Origin: Citrobacter braakii | GTDB taxonomy: Bacteria; Pseudomonadota; Gammaproteobacteria; Enterobacterales; Enterobacteriaceae | Direction of reading: 5' to 3' | DNA length: 64,000 nt | NCBI RefSeq assembly: GCF_002075345.1 | Contig: NZ_NAEW01000008.1 | Coordinates: forward strand, 62,001-126,000 | Shown: piece after piece, positions 1 through 11,821 of the stretch | Layout of the letters: the number at the start of each line of letters is the position of its first letter | Position numbering within the stretch: position 1 is the first letter of the stretch | Position numbers and translations under genes: made by a program | Notes under the pieces: model-generated | The model's input: the letters and a program-made list of their open reading frames with translations, nothing else | Database searches by the model: none | Told to the model about the DNA's origin: nothing

Positions 1-335
1 TTAACTCCCTGTCTGGCTTCTGCCTGACCAAACTGGACGTACTGGACGGTTTGAAAGAGGTGAAAATCTGTGTCGCTTATCGTATGCCGGATGGCCGTGA
101 AGTAACGACTACCCCGCTGGCTGCAGACGACTGGAAAGGTATCGAGCCGATCTACGAAACCATGCCGGGCTGGTCTGAATCCACCTTCGGTGTGAAGGAA
201 CGTAGCGGTCTGCCGCAGGCAGCACTGAACTACATCAAGCGTATTGAAGAACTGACCGGTGTGCCGATTGATATTATCTCAACTGGCCCAGACCGTACTG
301 AAACCATGATCCTGCGCGACCCGTTCGACGCATAA
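1..335 (+). CDS. purA: Adenylosuccinate synthetase, C-terminal part (partial)
   Basis: PurA joins IMP and aspartate using GTP, the first committed step from IMP to AMP, in the cytosol. Only the last 110 or so codons are present; the reading frame is open from base 3 and the gene starts left of the window. The segment contains the family-typical [10 protein letters not shown] stretch (about bases 30-60), the [10 protein letters not shown] region, the [12 protein letters not shown] motif and the end [16 protein letters not shown], which matches E. coli PurA almost residue for residue. It is followed by a REP element and then nsrR, the usual enteric order. Identification is secure; the N-terminal GTP-binding half cannot be judged. 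Confidence 0.97.
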   Translation, partial: NSLSGFCLTKLDVLDGLKEVKICVAYRMPDGREVTTTPLAADDWKGIEPIYETMPGWSESTFGVKERSGLPQAALNYIKRIEELTGVPIDIISTGPDRTETMILRDPFDA

Positions 336-384
336 TTCTGGTTATAGCGTGGCGTCGAATGGCGCTGCGCTTGCATTATCTTAG

Positions 385-416
385 GCCGGATGAGGCACTT
401 TGCATCATAATCCGGC
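385..416. repeat. REP element
   Basis: A GCCGGAT ... ATCCGGC inverted repeat lies in the purA-nsrR gap. It is a single REP unit of the enteric type, able to form a hairpin in the purA transcript. No gene is seen in the gap. Confidence 0.8.
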
Positions 417-551
417 TTAAAATCACGTAAGTTCCTCGCTTTTTTCCTTCCTGAACTGAAATAAATTAGCGACCTGGCTGGTGGCTGGTTTATCATCAAT
501 GTAATTAATACCACCAGGTTTATCCGTTTTATCCCTTTTCCTGAGGTTGAT

Positions 552-977
552 GTGCAGTTAACAAGTTTCACCGATTACGGATTACGTGCGCTAATCTACA
601 TGGCGTCACTTCCCGAAGGACGTATGACCAGTATTTCTGAGGTGACAGAAGTCTACGGCGTGTCCCGTAATCATATGGTCAAAATAATCAATCAACTTAG
701 CCGTGCGGGCTTCGTTACTGCTATTCGAGGAAAAAATGGCGGTATCCGCCTGGGTAAACCAGCTAAGGATATTGGTATTGGTGATGTGGTTCGCGAGCTG
801 GAACCACTATCGTTGGTCAATTGTAGCAGCGAGTTTTGCCACATTACCCCAGCCTGTCGACTTAAACAGGCGCTTTCTAAGGCAGTGCAAAGTTTTCTCA
901 CGGAACTGGACAACTACACACTTGCTGATTTGGTTGAAGAGAATCAACCGCTTTATAAATTATTGCTGGTGGAGTGA
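552..977 (+). CDS. nsrR: Nitric-oxide-sensing Rrf2-family repressor NsrR
   Basis: NsrR is a dimeric [Fe-S] repressor that releases DNA when nitric oxide destroys its cluster, derepressing NO-defence genes such as hmp and ytfE. The 141-residue product begins with the Rrf2 winged helix ([14 protein letters not shown], recognition region around residues 28-60). The three cluster cysteines C91, C96 and C102 are visible. The start is a GTG at 552, as in E. coli; ATG alternatives downstream would cut into the helix-turn-helix. It is followed after 38 bases by rnr, probably in one transcript. A predicted NsrR operator lies upstream of ytfE in this same window. Confidence 0.96.
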   Translation: MQLTSFTDYGLRALIYMASLPEGRMTSISEVTEVYGVSRNHMVKIINQLSRAGFVTAIRGKNGGIRLGKPAKDIGIGDVVRELEPLSLVNCSSEFCHITPACRLKQALSKAVQSFLTELDNYTLADLVEENQPLYKLLLVE

Positions 978-1015
978 CGAAAATCTTCATCAGAGCTGAC
1001 AATGGAGGAACCTCG

Positions 1016-3478
1016 ATGTCACAAGATCCTTTCCAGGAACGCGAAGCAGAAAAATACGCGAATCCTATCCCGAGCCGGGAATTTATCCTCGAACATTTAA
1101 CTAAACGTGAAAAACCGGCCAACCGCGATGAGCTGGCCGCTGAACTCAACATTGAAGGTGAAGAGCAGCAAGAAGCGCTGCGTCGCCGCCTGCGCGCCAT
1201 GGAGCGTGACGGGCAACTGGTCTTCACTCGTCGTCAGTGCTATGCGCTGCCGGAGCGTCTTGACCTGCTGAAAGGTACCGTTATTGGCCACCGTGATGGC
1301 TACGGCTTTCTGCGCGTTGAAGGCCGCAAAGATGACCTGTACCTGTCCAGCGAGCAGATGAAAACCTGTATTCATGGCGATCAGGTGTTGGCACAGCCGC
1401 TGGGAGCGGACCGTAAAGGTCGTCGCGAAGCGCGTATTGTGCGCGTACTGGTACCGAAAACCAGCCAGATTGTCGGTCGCTACTTCACCGACGCTGGCGT
1501 TGGGTTTGTCGTCCCTGACGACAGCCGCCTGAGCTTTGATATCCTGATCCCGCCGGAAGAGGTGATGGGTGCTCGTATGGGTTTCGTGGTCGTGGTTGAG
1601 CTGACCCAGCGTCCGACGCGTCGCACTAAAGCGGTGGGTAAAATTGTTGAAGTCCTGGGCGACAACATGGGAACCAGCATGGCCGTTGATATGGCGCTGC
1701 GTACTCATGAAATCCCGTATATCTGGCCTCAGGCGGTCGAAAAACAGGTCGCCGGACTGAAAGAAGAAGTGCCGGAAGAAGCGAAAGCCGGGCGTGTCGA
1801 TCTGCGCTCCCTGCCGCTGGTCACTATCGATGGCGAAGATGCGCGTGACTTCGATGATGCGGTTTACTGCGAGAAGAAGCGCGGCGGCGGCTGGCGTTTA
1901 TGGGTGGCGATTGCTGACGTAAGCTATTACGTTCGCCCGCCGACTCCGCTGGACCAGGAAGCGCGCAGCCGTGGCACATCCGTCTACTTCCCATCGCAGG
2001 TTGTTCCGATGCTACCGGAAGTGCTGTCTAACGGATTGTGTTCGCTCAACCCGCAGGTGGACAGGCTGTGTATGGTCTGTGAAATGACCATTTCGTCGAA
2101 AGGCCGCTTAACAGGCTTTAAATTCTACGAAGCGGTTATGAGCTCCCATGCGCGTCTGACCTACACCAAGGTCTGGCACATGCTGCAGGGCGATCAGGAA
2201 CTGCGTGAGCAGTACGCGCCGTTGGTTAAACACATTGAAGAGCTGCATAACCTCTACAAAGTGCTGGATAAAGCGCGTGAAGAGCGTGGCGGTATCTCGT
2301 TTGAAAGTGAAGAAGCGAAGTTTATCTTCAATGCTGAACGCCGTATTGAGCGTATTGAGCAGACGCAGCGTAATGACGCGCACAAACTGATTGAAGAGTG
2401 CATGATCATGGCGAACATCTCAGCGGCGCGATTCGTTGAGAAAGCCAAAGAGCCGGCACTGTTCCGCATTCACGATAAGCCGACGACCGAAGCGATTAAT
2501 TCGTTCCGTTCGGTGTTGGCGGAGCTGGGGCTGGAGCTGCCCGGCGGTAATAAACCCGAGCCGCGTGATTACGCCGAACTGCTGGAGTCGATTGCTGACC
2601 GTCCTGACGCAGAAATGCTGCAAACTATGCTGCTGCGTTCAATGAAGCAGGCGATTTACGATCCGGAAAACCGCGGTCACTTTGGCCTTGCGTTGCAATC
2701 TTATGCACACTTCACCTCGCCGATCCGTCGTTACCCGGATCTCTCCTTGCACCGGGCGATTAAGTATCTGCTGGCGCAGGAGCAGGGCCATAAAGGCAAC
2801 ACCACGGAAACGGGGGGCTACCATTATTCGATGGAAGAGATGCTGCAGCTGGGTCAACACTGTTCGATGGCCGAGCGCCGTGCTGACGAAGCCACACGCG
2901 ACGTCTCTGACTGGCTGAAGTGCGACTTCATGCTGGATCAGGTAGGTAATGTCTTCAAAGGCGTGATCGCCAGCGTTACCGGGTTTGGTTTCTTCGTCCG
3001 TCTTGATGAGCTGTTTATCGACGGTCTGGTGCATGTCTCCTCCCTGGATAACGACTACTATCGTTTTGACCAGGTTGGGCAGCGTCTGACGGGGGAATCC
3101 AGCGGTCAAATGTATCGCCTGGGCGATCGCGTGGAAGTTCGCGTGGAAGCGGTCAACATGGACGAGCGTAAAATTGACTTCAGTTTGATCTCCAGCGAAC
3201 GTGCACCACGCAATGAAGGTAAAACCGCGCGTGAAAGAGCGAAAAAAGGCGATGCGGGTAAAAATACCGGTAAGCGTCGTCAGATGGGCAAAAAAGTGAA
3301 TTTCGAGCCGGATAGCGCTTTCCGCGGCGAGAAGAAAGGCAGAGCCAAACCTCAGGCGGATAAAAAAACGGCTGAGAAGAAAGGCGATAAAAAAGCGAAA
3401 AAACCATCGGCAAAAACGCTTAAAATCGCTGCCGCCACCAAAGCTAAACGCGCGACGAAAAAGAAAGTCGCGCAATAA
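1016..3478 (+). CDS. rnr: Ribonuclease R
   Basis: RNase R is a processive 3'-to-5' exoribonuclease that degrades structured RNA, acting in mRNA decay, rRNA quality control and trans-translation. The 820-residue product shows an N-terminal winged helix, two cold-shock domains (about residues 80-220), the RNB catalytic domain with [10 protein letters not shown] (D272, D278, D280, D281), an S1 domain (about 640-725) and a Lys-rich basic tail. The start at 1016 is chosen because GGAGGA lies six bases before it and the product then begins MSQDPF as in E. coli; the frame is open further upstream, but that adds 14 unrelated residues. The tail varies most from E. coli, as is common for this region. 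Confidence 0.97.
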   Translation: MSQDPFQEREAEKYANPIPSREFILEHLTKREKPANRDELAAELNIEGEEQQEALRRRLRAMERDGQLVFTRRQCYALPERLDLLKGTVIGHRDGYGFLRVEGRKDDLYLSSEQMKTCIHGDQVLAQPLGADRKGRREARIVRVLVPKTSQIVGRYFTDAGVGFVVPDDSRLSFDILIPPEEVMGARMGFVVVVELTQRPTRRTKAVGKIVEVLGDNMGTSMAVDMALRTHEIPYIWPQAVEKQVAGLKEEVPEEAKAGRVDLRSLPLVTIDGEDARDFDDAVYCEKKRGGGWRLWVAIADVSYYVRPPTPLDQEARSRGTSVYFPSQVVPMLPEVLSNGLCSLNPQVDRLCMVCEMTISSKGRLTGFKFYEAVMSSHARLTYTKVWHMLQGDQELREQYAPLVKHIEELHNLYKVLDKAREERGGISFESEEAKFIFNAERRIERIEQTQRNDAHKLIEECMIMANISAARFVEKAKEPALFRIHDKPTTEAINSFRSVLAELGLELPGGNKPEPRDYAELLESIADRPDAEMLQTMLLRSMKQAIYDPENRGHFGLALQSYAHFTSPIRRYPDLSLHRAIKYLLAQEQGHKGNTTETGGYHYSMEEMLQLGQHCSMAERRADEATRDVSDWLKCDFMLDQVGNVFKGVIASVTGFGFFVRLDELFIDGLVHVSSLDNDYYRFDQVGQRLTGESSGQMYRLGDRVEVRVEAVNMDERKIDFSLISSERAPRNEGKTARERAKKGDAGKNTGKRRQMGKKVNFEPDSAFRGEKKGRAKPQADKKTAEKKGDKKAKKPSAKTLKIAAATKAKRATKKKVAQ

Positions 3479-3496
3479 CAGCCATAAACAGTAAGT

Positions 3497-3517
3497 CGGG
3501 CAACCTCGCGTTGCCCG
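3497..3517 (+). other. Hairpin between rnr and rlmB
   Basis: CGGGCAAC and GTTGCCCG form an eight-base-pair stem with a five-base loop in the 70-base gap. No U-run follows, so it looks like an intercistronic stability or processing hairpin, not a terminator. This is a structure seen in the sequence; its role is inferred. Confidence 0.5.
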
Positions 3518-3548
3518 CGTTACGCATAAACTATTAACGAGTACATTC

Positions 3549-4280
3549 ATGAGTGAAATGATTTACGGCATCCATGCGGTGCAGGCTCTGCTGGAACGTG
3601 CGCCTGAGCGCTTCCAGGACGTCTTTATTCTCAAAGGTCGTGAAGATAAACGCCTGCTGCCGCTGATCCACGCACTGGAAGCACAGGGTGTTGTCATTCA
3701 GCTGGCTAACCGCCAGTTCCTGGATGAGAAAAGCGAGGGTGCGGTACATCAGGGAATTATTGCTCGCGTGAAGCCGGGTCGTCAGTATCAGGAAAACGAT
3801 CTGCCGGATCTGATTGCTACGCTCGATCAGCCGTTCTTTTTGATCCTCGATGGTGTTACCGATCCGCATAACCTGGGGGCATGCCTGCGTAGCGCCGATG
3901 CTGCTGGCGTCCATGCTGTTATCGTACCGAAGGATCGTTCTGCGCAGTTGAATGCAACGGCGAAAAAAGTGGCTTGCGGCGCGGCAGAAAGCGTACCGCT
4001 GATCCGTGTGACCAACCTGGCGCGCACTATGCGTATGCTGCAGGAAGAGAATATCTGGATCGTCGGAACCGCAGGTGAAGCTGACCATACTCTCTACCAG
4101 AGCAAAATGACCGGACGTCTGGCGCTGGTGATGGGCGCAGAGGGTGAAGGTATGCGTCGTTTGACCCGCGAACACTGTGACGAACTGATCAGCATCCCGA
4201 TGGCTGGGAGCGTTTCGTCGCTGAACGTTTCAGTTGCGACGGGCATCTGCCTGTTTGAGGCTGTACGCCAGCGCGGCTAA
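3549..4280 (+). CDS. rlmB: 23S rRNA (guanosine-2251-2'-O)-methyltransferase
   Basis: RlmB methylates the ribose of G2251 in the 23S rRNA P loop, using S-adenosylmethionine. The 243-residue product has the small RNA-binding substrate domain at the N-terminus and a SPOUT knotted domain at the C-terminus. The SpoU motifs are visible: [17 protein letters not shown] (about residues 100-117), [12 protein letters not shown] (about 196-207) and the closing [15 protein letters not shown]. It lies downstream of rnr, the common gammaproteobacterial arrangement, and is followed by a strong terminator. In E. coli the next genes are yjfIJKLMC; here aidB follows directly. Confidence 0.96.
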   Translation: MSEMIYGIHAVQALLERAPERFQDVFILKGREDKRLLPLIHALEAQGVVIQLANRQFLDEKSEGAVHQGIIARVKPGRQYQENDLPDLIATLDQPFFLILDGVTDPHNLGACLRSADAAGVHAVIVPKDRSAQLNATAKKVACGAAESVPLIRVTNLARTMRMLQEENIWIVGTAGEADHTLYQSKMTGRLALVMGAEGEGMRRLTREHCDELISIPMAGSVSSLNVSVATGICLFEAVRQRG

Positions 4281-4310
4281 ACTATCTCCCTCATTTCTCT
4301 CTTCTCTCAA

Positions 4311-4334
4311 GCCATCCTTCGGGATGGCTTTTTT
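4311..4334 (+). terminator. Rho-independent terminator of rlmB
   Basis: A seven-base-pair stem GCCATCC/GGATGGC with a TTCG tetraloop is followed by six T residues. The stem extends by AA/TT on its outside. This is a textbook intrinsic terminator 30 bases after the rlmB stop. Confidence 0.93.
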
Positions 4335-4409
4335 GTGACCGTTGTCCCATGCGTGCAGCCCTCTGCCTGACCATACTTAAGGTGACGGCCATTGACGGAG
4401 GGAGACACA

Positions 4410-6032
4410 ATGCACTGGCAAACGCATACCGTTTTTAACCAACCTGTACCGCTCAATAACAGCAACTTATATCTGTCCGATGGCGCGCTGTGTGAAGCGG
4501 TTATCCGTGAAGGCGCTGGCTGGGATAGCGATCTTCTCGCCAGTATTGGTCAGCAGCTAGGGACTGCCGAGTCGCTTGAGCTTGGCCGTCTGGCCAATGC
4601 TTTTCCACCCGAGTTGTTGCGCTACGACTCGCAGGGTCAGCGGCTGGATGATGTGCGTTTTCATCCTGCCTGGCATTTGCTGATGCAGGGATTGTGCGCC
4701 AATCGAGTACATAATCTGGCCTGGGAAGAAGACGCGAGGCAGGGAACATTTGTTGCCCGGGCGGCCCGTTTCATGCTGCATGCGCAGGTGGAAGCGGGCA
4801 CGTTGTGTCCGGTTACCATGACTTTTGCCGCCACGCCGTTGTTACTTCAGATGTTACCTGCCCCCTTTCACGACTGGTTTACGCCGCTGCTAAGCGACCG
4901 TTATGACTCGCATTTACTGCCAGGAGGGCAAAAGCGTGGGTTATTGATCGGCATGGGAATGACCGAGAAGCAGGGGGGGTCAGATGTGCTGAGCAATACC
5001 ACTCAGGCAGAACGTCTTACAGACGGCTCGTATCGGCTGGTGGGACATAAGTGGTTTTTCTCCGTGCCGCAAAGCGATGCCCATCTGGTGCTGGCTCAGG
5101 CAAAGGGAGGTTTATCCTGCTTTTTTGTACCGCGATTTTTACCCGACGGGCAGCGTAATGCTATTCGTCTGGAGCGGCTGAAAGATAAGTTAGGCAATCG
5201 CTCCAACGCCAGCTGCGAGGTTGAATTCCACGATGCGATTGGCTGGCTATTGGGTGAAGAAGGGGAAGGTATACGTCATATCCTGAAAATGGGTGGGATG
5301 ACGCGTTTTGACTGTGCGCTCGGCAGTCATGGCATGATGCGACGTGCTTTTTCTGTCGCGATTTACCATGCGCACCAGCGACAGGTTTTTGGCAAACCAT
5401 TGATTGAACAACCGATGATGCGCCAGGTATTAGGTCGGATGGCGCTCCAACTGGAAGGTCAGACGGCGTTACTGTTCCGACTGGCGCGGGCCTGGGACCG
5501 TCGCGCTGATGCCCAAGAATCTCTGTGGGCCAGGTTGTTCACACCAGCAGCGAAATTCTCTGTTTGCAAGGCCGGTATGCCGTTTGTTGCAGAGGCGATG
5601 GAAGTGCTCGGCGGGATTGGCTACTGCGAGGAGAGTGAATTGCCGCGCCTGTATCGTGAGATGCCGGTAAACAGTATCTGGGAGGGCTCTGGCAACATTA
5701 TGTGCCTCGATGTATTGCGGGTGCTGACAAAACAACCCGGCATATACGATATGCTCAGCGAAGCCTTTGCTGAGGTAAAAGGGCAAGACCGACATTACGA
5801 TCGAAGGGTACGTCAACTACAGCAGCGTTTACGTAAACCCAGCGAGGAGTTGGGACGGGAGATTACACAGCAGCTTTTCCTGCTCGGTTGCGGGGCGCAG
5901 ATGTTGCGCTATGCCTCTCCGCCAGTGGCGCAGGCCTGGTGTCAAATGATGATCGATACGCGTGGTGGACTACGATTGTCCGAGCAGGTGCTGAACGACT
6001 TGCTCCTGCGGGCAACGGGGGGATTACGGTAA
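4410..6032 (+). CDS. aidB: AidB, acyl-CoA-dehydrogenase-like alkylation response flavoprotein
   Basis: AidB belongs to the Ada adaptive response to alkylating agents. It is an FAD-binding acyl-CoA dehydrogenase fold protein with a DNA-binding C-terminal region. The 540-residue product shows the family motifs GMGMTEKQGGSD (about residue 185) and the flavin/substrate signature EVLGGIGYCEESELPR (about 400), followed by the C-terminal helical domain. The start at 4410 is supported by GGAGGGA seven bases upstream and by the E. coli N-terminus MHWQTHTVFNQP; the frame also reads from a TTG at 4392. A REP/BIME cluster follows. E. coli has yjfIJKLMC between rlmB and aidB; that block is absent here. 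Confidence 0.96.
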   Translation: MHWQTHTVFNQPVPLNNSNLYLSDGALCEAVIREGAGWDSDLLASIGQQLGTAESLELGRLANAFPPELLRYDSQGQRLDDVRFHPAWHLLMQGLCANRVHNLAWEEDARQGTFVARAARFMLHAQVEAGTLCPVTMTFAATPLLLQMLPAPFHDWFTPLLSDRYDSHLLPGGQKRGLLIGMGMTEKQGGSDVLSNTTQAERLTDGSYRLVGHKWFFSVPQSDAHLVLAQAKGGLSCFFVPRFLPDGQRNAIRLERLKDKLGNRSNASCEVEFHDAIGWLLGEEGEGIRHILKMGGMTRFDCALGSHGMMRRAFSVAIYHAHQRQVFGKPLIEQPMMRQVLGRMALQLEGQTALLFRLARAWDRRADAQESLWARLFTPAAKFSVCKAGMPFVAEAMEVLGGIGYCEESELPRLYREMPVNSIWEGSGNIMCLDVLRVLTKQPGIYDMLSEAFAEVKGQDRHYDRRVRQLQQRLRKPSEELGREITQQLFLLGCGAQMLRYASPPVAQAWCQMMIDTRGGLRLSEQVLNDLLLRATGGLR

Positions 6033-6038
6033 TAATAT

Positions 6039-6111
6039 GCCTGATGGCGACGCTGGCGCGCCTTATCATGCCTACATTCAATGTAGGCCGGATAAGTTTA
6101 CGCCATCCGGC
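6039..6111. repeat. BIME of two REP-like hairpins after aidB
   Basis: GCCTGAT ... ATCA-GCC-like and GCCGGAT ... ATCCGGC hairpins flank a short TACATTCAATGTA palindrome. It fills the gap between the convergent aidB and yjfN genes and can form hairpins in both transcripts. Confidence 0.75.
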
Positions 6112-6117
6112 AATCTG

Positions 6118-6393
6118 TTAAGCATAGAGAATGGCCTGTACGCGCCAGTTGTCGGGCTGCTGGTCTTCGTACATCTGAATGATCCGATACCATGAGGCAC
6201 CCTGTTCATCCGCTTTTAACGCGACTACTCGTTCTACATCCTGCGGATTCCCTGCAATGTTACTGACAGATATCAGGCCAATTTCGTTCAGGCCTGTAAC
6301 GCAGTCAGCACTGGCGAACTCGGCAGACTGCGCCGTAGTACCTACCAGTCCGGCAGAAAGCAGCAGTGAGGATAAGGCAAGTGATTGTTTCAT
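6118..6393 (-). CDS. yjfN: YjfN, YhcN/DUF1471-type periplasmic protein
   Basis: This is a small secreted protein of the DUF1471 (YhcN) family; E. coli YjfN has been described as an activator of the periplasmic protease DegP. The 91-residue product has a signal peptide (cleavage expected after about residue 23, SAE/FAS) and a single mature domain with one Cys and the family ending WRVQAILYA. The start at 6393 is chosen because GGAG lies six bases before it; an ATG four codons upstream overlaps that Shine-Dalgarno. bsmA, a second DUF1471 gene, lies just upstream on the same strand and may be co-regulated. Confidence 0.9.
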   Translation of the reverse strand: MKQSLALSSLLLSAGLVGTTAQSAEFASADCVTGLNEIGLISVSNIAGNPQDVERVVALKADEQGASWYRIIQMYEDQQPDNWRVQAILYA

Positions 6394-6540
6394 CGTCAGC
6401 TCCATTATTCGTACCCCTACACACGGCAGGGCATTCCATCGCGATCATAAACCTCAAGCTTCCTGCTGTTGGTTTATTGTGCACAGGTAAACGCATAGCG
6501 GCGCAAAGCAATGTAAAGCTGACTAAATTCCAACCCAATG

Positions 6541-6870
6541 TTATTTACGATACAAAATAGCTTGTGAATACCATTGGCCTGTCACGATGGTTTCATCCAC
6601 TAATAAAACCACGTAGTAATCAGCTTTAGCCGCGACGGCTTTGTCACGGATCTCTGCCAGCGCATCATCCGGAGAGCCTCTTACCAGCGAGCTGACCGTT
6701 CCTATTCGCTGTAACCCATTACTCTGGTCACGGCGGATCTCCTGCGGGTGGTCGGCAACGGGCGGTGCGGGTTGGGGCGTTCCCTGTAGCACGCTACAGG
6801 CGCTTAAAAGCATCACCAGCAATAAAGAGGCAAACCGACGCATAACTCTATCTCGTTTCCTGATAGCCAT
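6541..6870 (-). CDS. bsmA: BsmA, biofilm and peroxide resistance lipoprotein
   Basis: BsmA (YjfO) is a DUF1471 lipoprotein linked in E. coli to biofilm formation and stress resistance. The product has 109 residues with a lipoprotein signal: a hydrophobic core followed by the lipobox LSAC (Cys25). A Pro-rich linker precedes the DUF1471 domain, which ends TGQWYSQAILYRK. The start at 6870 gives the E. coli length; an in-frame ATG at 6843 would give a more conventional short lipoprotein signal peptide, and neither has a strong Shine-Dalgarno. It is homologous over its C-terminal domain to the neighbouring YjfN and to YjfY. Confidence 0.88.
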   Translation of the reverse strand: MAIRKRDRVMRRFASLLLVMLLSACSVLQGTPQPAPPVADHPQEIRRDQSNGLQRIGTVSSLVRGSPDDALAEIRDKAVAAKADYYVVLLVDETIVTGQWYSQAILYRK

Positions 6871-7051
6871 AGTGTAGTGCCTTATTAATTTCCCTTTAGG
6901 GGAATGTTCCCGAAGTGTTATCTCTCACGCGATTTTCGAATGAAAATGTTGCGAAAGCGTAACCCAGTTCTCAACATTATGAATCATTGCCGAACACATT
7001 CGCTTGCGTTAAGTATTGCTGCATGGCATACCAGAAAAAAAGAGGCGACAA

Positions 7052-7801
7052 ATGATCGAAATTGAAACACGACAGTTGGCTGGTATCCCTGTCTTGCACG
7101 CCGTTCCGGCTGGCAAACGCGAGTGTTCACTCCCTTGCATTATTTTCTATCACGGGTTTACATCTTCAAGTCTGGTCTATAGCTATTTTGCCGTTGCTCT
7201 GGCTCAGGCCGGATTCCGGGTTGTCATGCCAGATGCGCCCGACCATGGTGCCCGCTTCAAAGGTGATGCTCAGGAGCGAATGTTCCGCTTCTGGCATATA
7301 TTGCAGCAAAACATGCAGGAGTTTACGACGTTACGTGCGGCGCTGGTGGCGGAAAATTGGCTATCAGATGAAAGACTTGCTGTTGCGGGGGCGTCGATGG
7401 GAGGCATGACGGCGTTGGGCATTATGGCCCGCCATTCCGAGGTTAAATGTGTAGCCAGCCTGATGGGTTCGGGCTATTTTACCCGTCTTGCACAGACGCT
7501 TTTTCCCCCTTTACGAGTCCAGACGCCAGAGCAGCAGGCGGAGTTCGATGCCGTTATCGCACCGCTCGCCGAATGGGACGTTACGCATCAACTACAACGC
7601 CTGGCCGACAGACCGTTGCTGTTGTGGCATGGACAGGAGGACGATGTGGTGCCCGCGGTTGAAACCTTCCGCTTACAGCAGGCGCTGATTCAGGCAGGGC
7701 TGGATAACAATTTAACCTGCCTGTGGGAAGCGGGCGTACGCCACCGCATCACGCCAGAGGCGCTGGCAGCGACGGTAACGTTTTTTCGCCAGCACCTTTA
7801 A
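7052..7801 (+). CDS. yjfP: YjfP, alpha/beta-hydrolase esterase
   Basis: YjfP is a cytosolic serine esterase of the dienelactone hydrolase/prolyl oligopeptidase type, with carboxylesterase activity on short acyl esters in E. coli. The 249-residue product shows the oxyanion region FYHGFTSSS (residues 32-40), the nucleophile elbow GASMGG with Ser115, an Asp in HGQEDDVVP and a late His in GVRHRI, a complete catalytic triad. The start at 7052 matches the family N-terminus and follows an AGAGGCG sequence; the frame is open a further 12 codons upstream. Its stop overlaps the ulaR stop by three bases in convergent orientation, with no terminator between. Confidence 0.93.
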   Translation: MIEIETRQLAGIPVLHAVPAGKRECSLPCIIFYHGFTSSSLVYSYFAVALAQAGFRVVMPDAPDHGARFKGDAQERMFRFWHILQQNMQEFTTLRAALVAENWLSDERLAVAGASMGGMTALGIMARHSEVKCVASLMGSGYFTRLAQTLFPPLRVQTPEQQAEFDAVIAPLAEWDVTHQLQRLADRPLLLWHGQEDDVVPAVETFRLQQALIQAGLDNNLTCLWEAGVRHRITPEALAATVTFFRQHL

Positions 7802-8553
7802 ACGCGCACGATGCTTACGCCCTGAGCTTCAAGTTGTTGCAGAATCTCAGGGTTAGCATTTTTGCCGGTAATGAGCATATCGATTTGATCGGCGCGACTG
7901 AACAGCATCCCCGCGCGTTCACCGACCTTACTGCTATCGACCAGCACCACCAGTTTACCCACTACGTTAAGCATCTTCTGCTCAGCCATCGCGGTTAGCA
8001 TATCGGTTTTATACAATCCGTCCGCGGTCAACCCTTTACCGCTGGTAAACATCCAGTGTCCGGCATACAGGCTATTTTCGCTGCCTTGCGGACTAAGCGT
8101 GATGGACTGGCTTTTGTTGTATTGCCCTCCCATGATGATCACGCTGTCATGCTCCTGGTCGATCAGATAGTTCGCCAGCGGCAGATAATTGGTGATGATC
8201 TGCACCGGCTTGCCGCACATTTCACGACCAAGCAGGAAGGCGGTTGATCCGCAGTTGATCACCACGCTTTCACCCGCATTTACAAGTTGGGATGCGGCCT
8301 TGGCAATGCGAACTTTTTCATCGTGGTTCTGCGCCTGATGCAGATTCATAGGTGTCCAGCGCGGACGTTGCTGGGTAATGGCTTCTGCGCCATTGCGGAC
8401 TTTCTTGAGTTTGCCGCTTTCGTCGAGTTTATTGATGTCCCGGCGTGCTGTGGCTGGTGAAATCCCCAGACGCTCAATCACGTTCTCAACGGTAACAAAG
8501 CCCAACTGCGCCAGCATATCCAGCAATATTTGATGTCTTTGTGCTTCAGTCAT
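7798..8553 (-). CDS. ulaR: DeoR-family repressor of L-ascorbate utilization
   Basis: UlaR represses the divergent ulaG and ulaABCDEF transcripts and is released by L-ascorbate-6-phosphate. The 251-residue product has an N-terminal DeoR winged helix ([15 protein letters not shown], about residues 29-43) and a C-terminal sugar-phosphate-sensing domain with NCGSTA (about 98-103) and the [11 protein letters not shown] motif (about 210-220). It is transcribed away from yjfP's end and lies downstream of ulaG on the same strand, separated from it by the ulaG terminator, so it probably has its own promoter in the 100-base gap. Confidence 0.95.
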   Translation of the reverse strand: MTEAQRHQILLDMLAQLGFVTVENVIERLGISPATARRDINKLDESGKLKKVRNGAEAITQQRPRWTPMNLHQAQNHDEKVRIAKAASQLVNAGESVVINCGSTAFLLGREMCGKPVQIITNYLPLANYLIDQEHDSVIIMGGQYNKSQSITLSPQGSENSLYAGHWMFTSGKGLTADGLYKTDMLTAMAEQKMLNVVGKLVVLVDSSKVGERAGMLFSRADQIDMLITGKNANPEILQQLEAQGVSIVRV

Positions 8554-8627
8554 GAGCTATTCCGATACAAATTGATTTGAAAAGATGATATTTGAAATAG
8601 CCTGGAAATACTAAAGTAAATGGGAAA

Positions 8628-8651
8628 AAATGCCGGAATAGCCCGGCATTT
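8628..8651 (-). terminator. Terminator of ulaG
   Basis: A nine-base-pair stem AAATGCCGG/CCGGCATTT with a six-base loop lies nine bases past the ulaG stop. On the minus strand it is followed by a T-run (AAAAA on the plus strand), the form of an intrinsic terminator. Confidence 0.85.
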
Positions 8652-8659
8652 TGTAGGGG

Positions 8660-9724
8660 TCACAAGAAGGATTTAAACGGCAGATCCGGTTCAATCGTGA
8701 AGCAGTCATCAAAGCCGCGCGGATAATGATATTCAAAGTTATCTTTGTCCAACGGCCAGGTGAACTTACCGCCCACCTGCCAGATAAACGGCTTAAAGCC
8801 ATACTTCAGTCGATCTTTTTTCATCTCCCACAGTACGCGGATCTCCTGAGGGTCGGCCTGGAAGTTTGACCAGATGTCATGATGGAAAGGGATCACCACT
8901 TTCGTATTCAACGCTTCCGCCATGCGCAGCATGTCGGAGCTGGTCATTTTGTCCGTAATCCCGCGCGGATTCTCACCATAGGAGCCGAGCGCAACATCGA
9001 TCTGGTGCTCGTTGCCATGCTTTGCGTAGTAGTTAGAGTAGTGCGAGTCTCCGCTGTGGTACAGCGTTCCGCCCGGTGTTTTGAACAGGTAGTTTACCGC
9101 ACGTGCATCCATACCATCCGGCAGCACACCTGCCGCTTTTTGATCGGCAGGTAGCGTGATTAATGCCGTACGATCAAACGCGTCAAGCGCATGAATTTCA
9201 ATATCTTTCACTTTCACCACATCGCTTGGTTTTACCACGATGCAGCGCTCTTTTGGCACACCCCAACCGATCCACAGATCCACACAGGTTTGCGGCCCGA
9301 TAAATGGTACGTCATCGGCGCAGTTTTGCATGACGGCGGCCGCGACATTCACGTCGATGTGATCGTTATGATCGTGTGTCGCCAGCACCGCATCGATCTG
9401 TCGAATTGCAAACGGATCAAGAACAAACGGCGTGGTGCGCAGGTTTGGCTGCAGTTTCTTCACCCCAGCCATGCGTTGCATCTGGTGGCCGGTTTTCATT
9501 AGCGGGTTACCGTGACTCTGTTTACCCGTCCCGCACCAGAAATCGACGCAGATGTTCGTCCCGCCTTCCGACTTCAGCCAGATGCCGGTACAGCCAAGCC
9601 ACCACATAGCGAATGTGCCCGGGGCGACCTGCTCCTGTTCGATCTCTTCATTCAGCCAACTTCCCCACTCCGGGAATGTGCTCAGGATCCATGATTCACG
9701 CGTGATGCTTTTTACTTTACTCAT
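8660..9724 (-). CDS. ulaG: L-ascorbate-6-phosphate lactonase
   Basis: UlaG opens the lactone ring of L-ascorbate-6-phosphate to 3-keto-L-gulonate-6-phosphate, the first cytosolic step after PTS import. It is a metallo-beta-lactamase fold, manganese-dependent enzyme; the metal motif [11 protein letters not shown] is visible around residues 114-124, with later ligands in SGDSHY and PFHHDIW. The product has 354 residues. The start at 9724 gives the E. coli N-terminus [12 protein letters not shown]; an upstream in-frame ATG at 9739 is possible. It is divergent from ulaA across a 367-base regulatory region. Confidence 0.96.
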   Translation of the reverse strand: MSKVKSITRESWILSTFPEWGSWLNEEIEQEQVAPGTFAMWWLGCTGIWLKSEGGTNICVDFWCGTGKQSHGNPLMKTGHQMQRMAGVKKLQPNLRTTPFVLDPFAIRQIDAVLATHDHNDHIDVNVAAAVMQNCADDVPFIGPQTCVDLWIGWGVPKERCIVVKPSDVVKVKDIEIHALDAFDRTALITLPADQKAAGVLPDGMDARAVNYLFKTPGGTLYHSGDSHYSNYYAKHGNEHQIDVALGSYGENPRGITDKMTSSDMLRMAEALNTKVVIPFHHDIWSNFQADPQEIRVLWEMKKDRLKYGFKPFIWQVGGKFTWPLDKDNFEYHYPRGFDDCFTIEPDLPFKSFL

Positions 9725-11489
<1,765 letters not shown>

Positions 11490-11504
11490 TAAGGAGTTCC
11501 GATT

Positions 11505-11810
11505 ATGACCGTACGTATTTTGGCTGTATGTGGCAATGGGCAGGGGAGTTCCATGATCATGAAGATGAAGGTGGATCAGTTTTTAACCCAGTCAAATATT
11601 GACCATACGGTAAACAGTTGCGCAGTAGGTGAATACAAAAGTGAACTGAGCGGCGCGGATATCATCATCGCTTCTACCCATATCGCCGGTGAGATTACCG
11701 TATCGGGCAATAAATATGTTGTTGGCGTACGCAACATGCTGTCTCCCGCCGATTTTGGACCAAAACTGCTGGAAGTGATCAACGCGCATTTCCCTCAGGA
11801 CGTGAAGTAA
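11505..11810 (+). CDS. ulaB: PTS ascorbate-specific EIIB component
   Basis: UlaB is the small cytosolic phosphocarrier that passes phosphate from UlaC to ascorbate at the UlaA channel. The 101-residue product has the IIB fold start [14 protein letters not shown] with the phosphorylatable Cys9 in the P-loop. AAGGAG lies about ten bases before the ATG. It is second in the ula operon, between ulaA and ulaC. Confidence 0.96.
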   Translation: MTVRILAVCGNGQGSSMIMKMKVDQFLTQSNIDHTVNSCAVGEYKSELSGADIIIASTHIAGEITVSGNKYVVGVRNMLSPADFGPKLLEVINAHFPQDVK

Positions 11811-11821
11811 GGAGGCGGCCT

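Noticed and set aside
2639-3550. A 303-codon minus-strand frame over the end of rnr.
   Set aside because: It is antisense to the S1 domain and Lys-rich tail of RNase R and has an unnatural Phe-rich composition.
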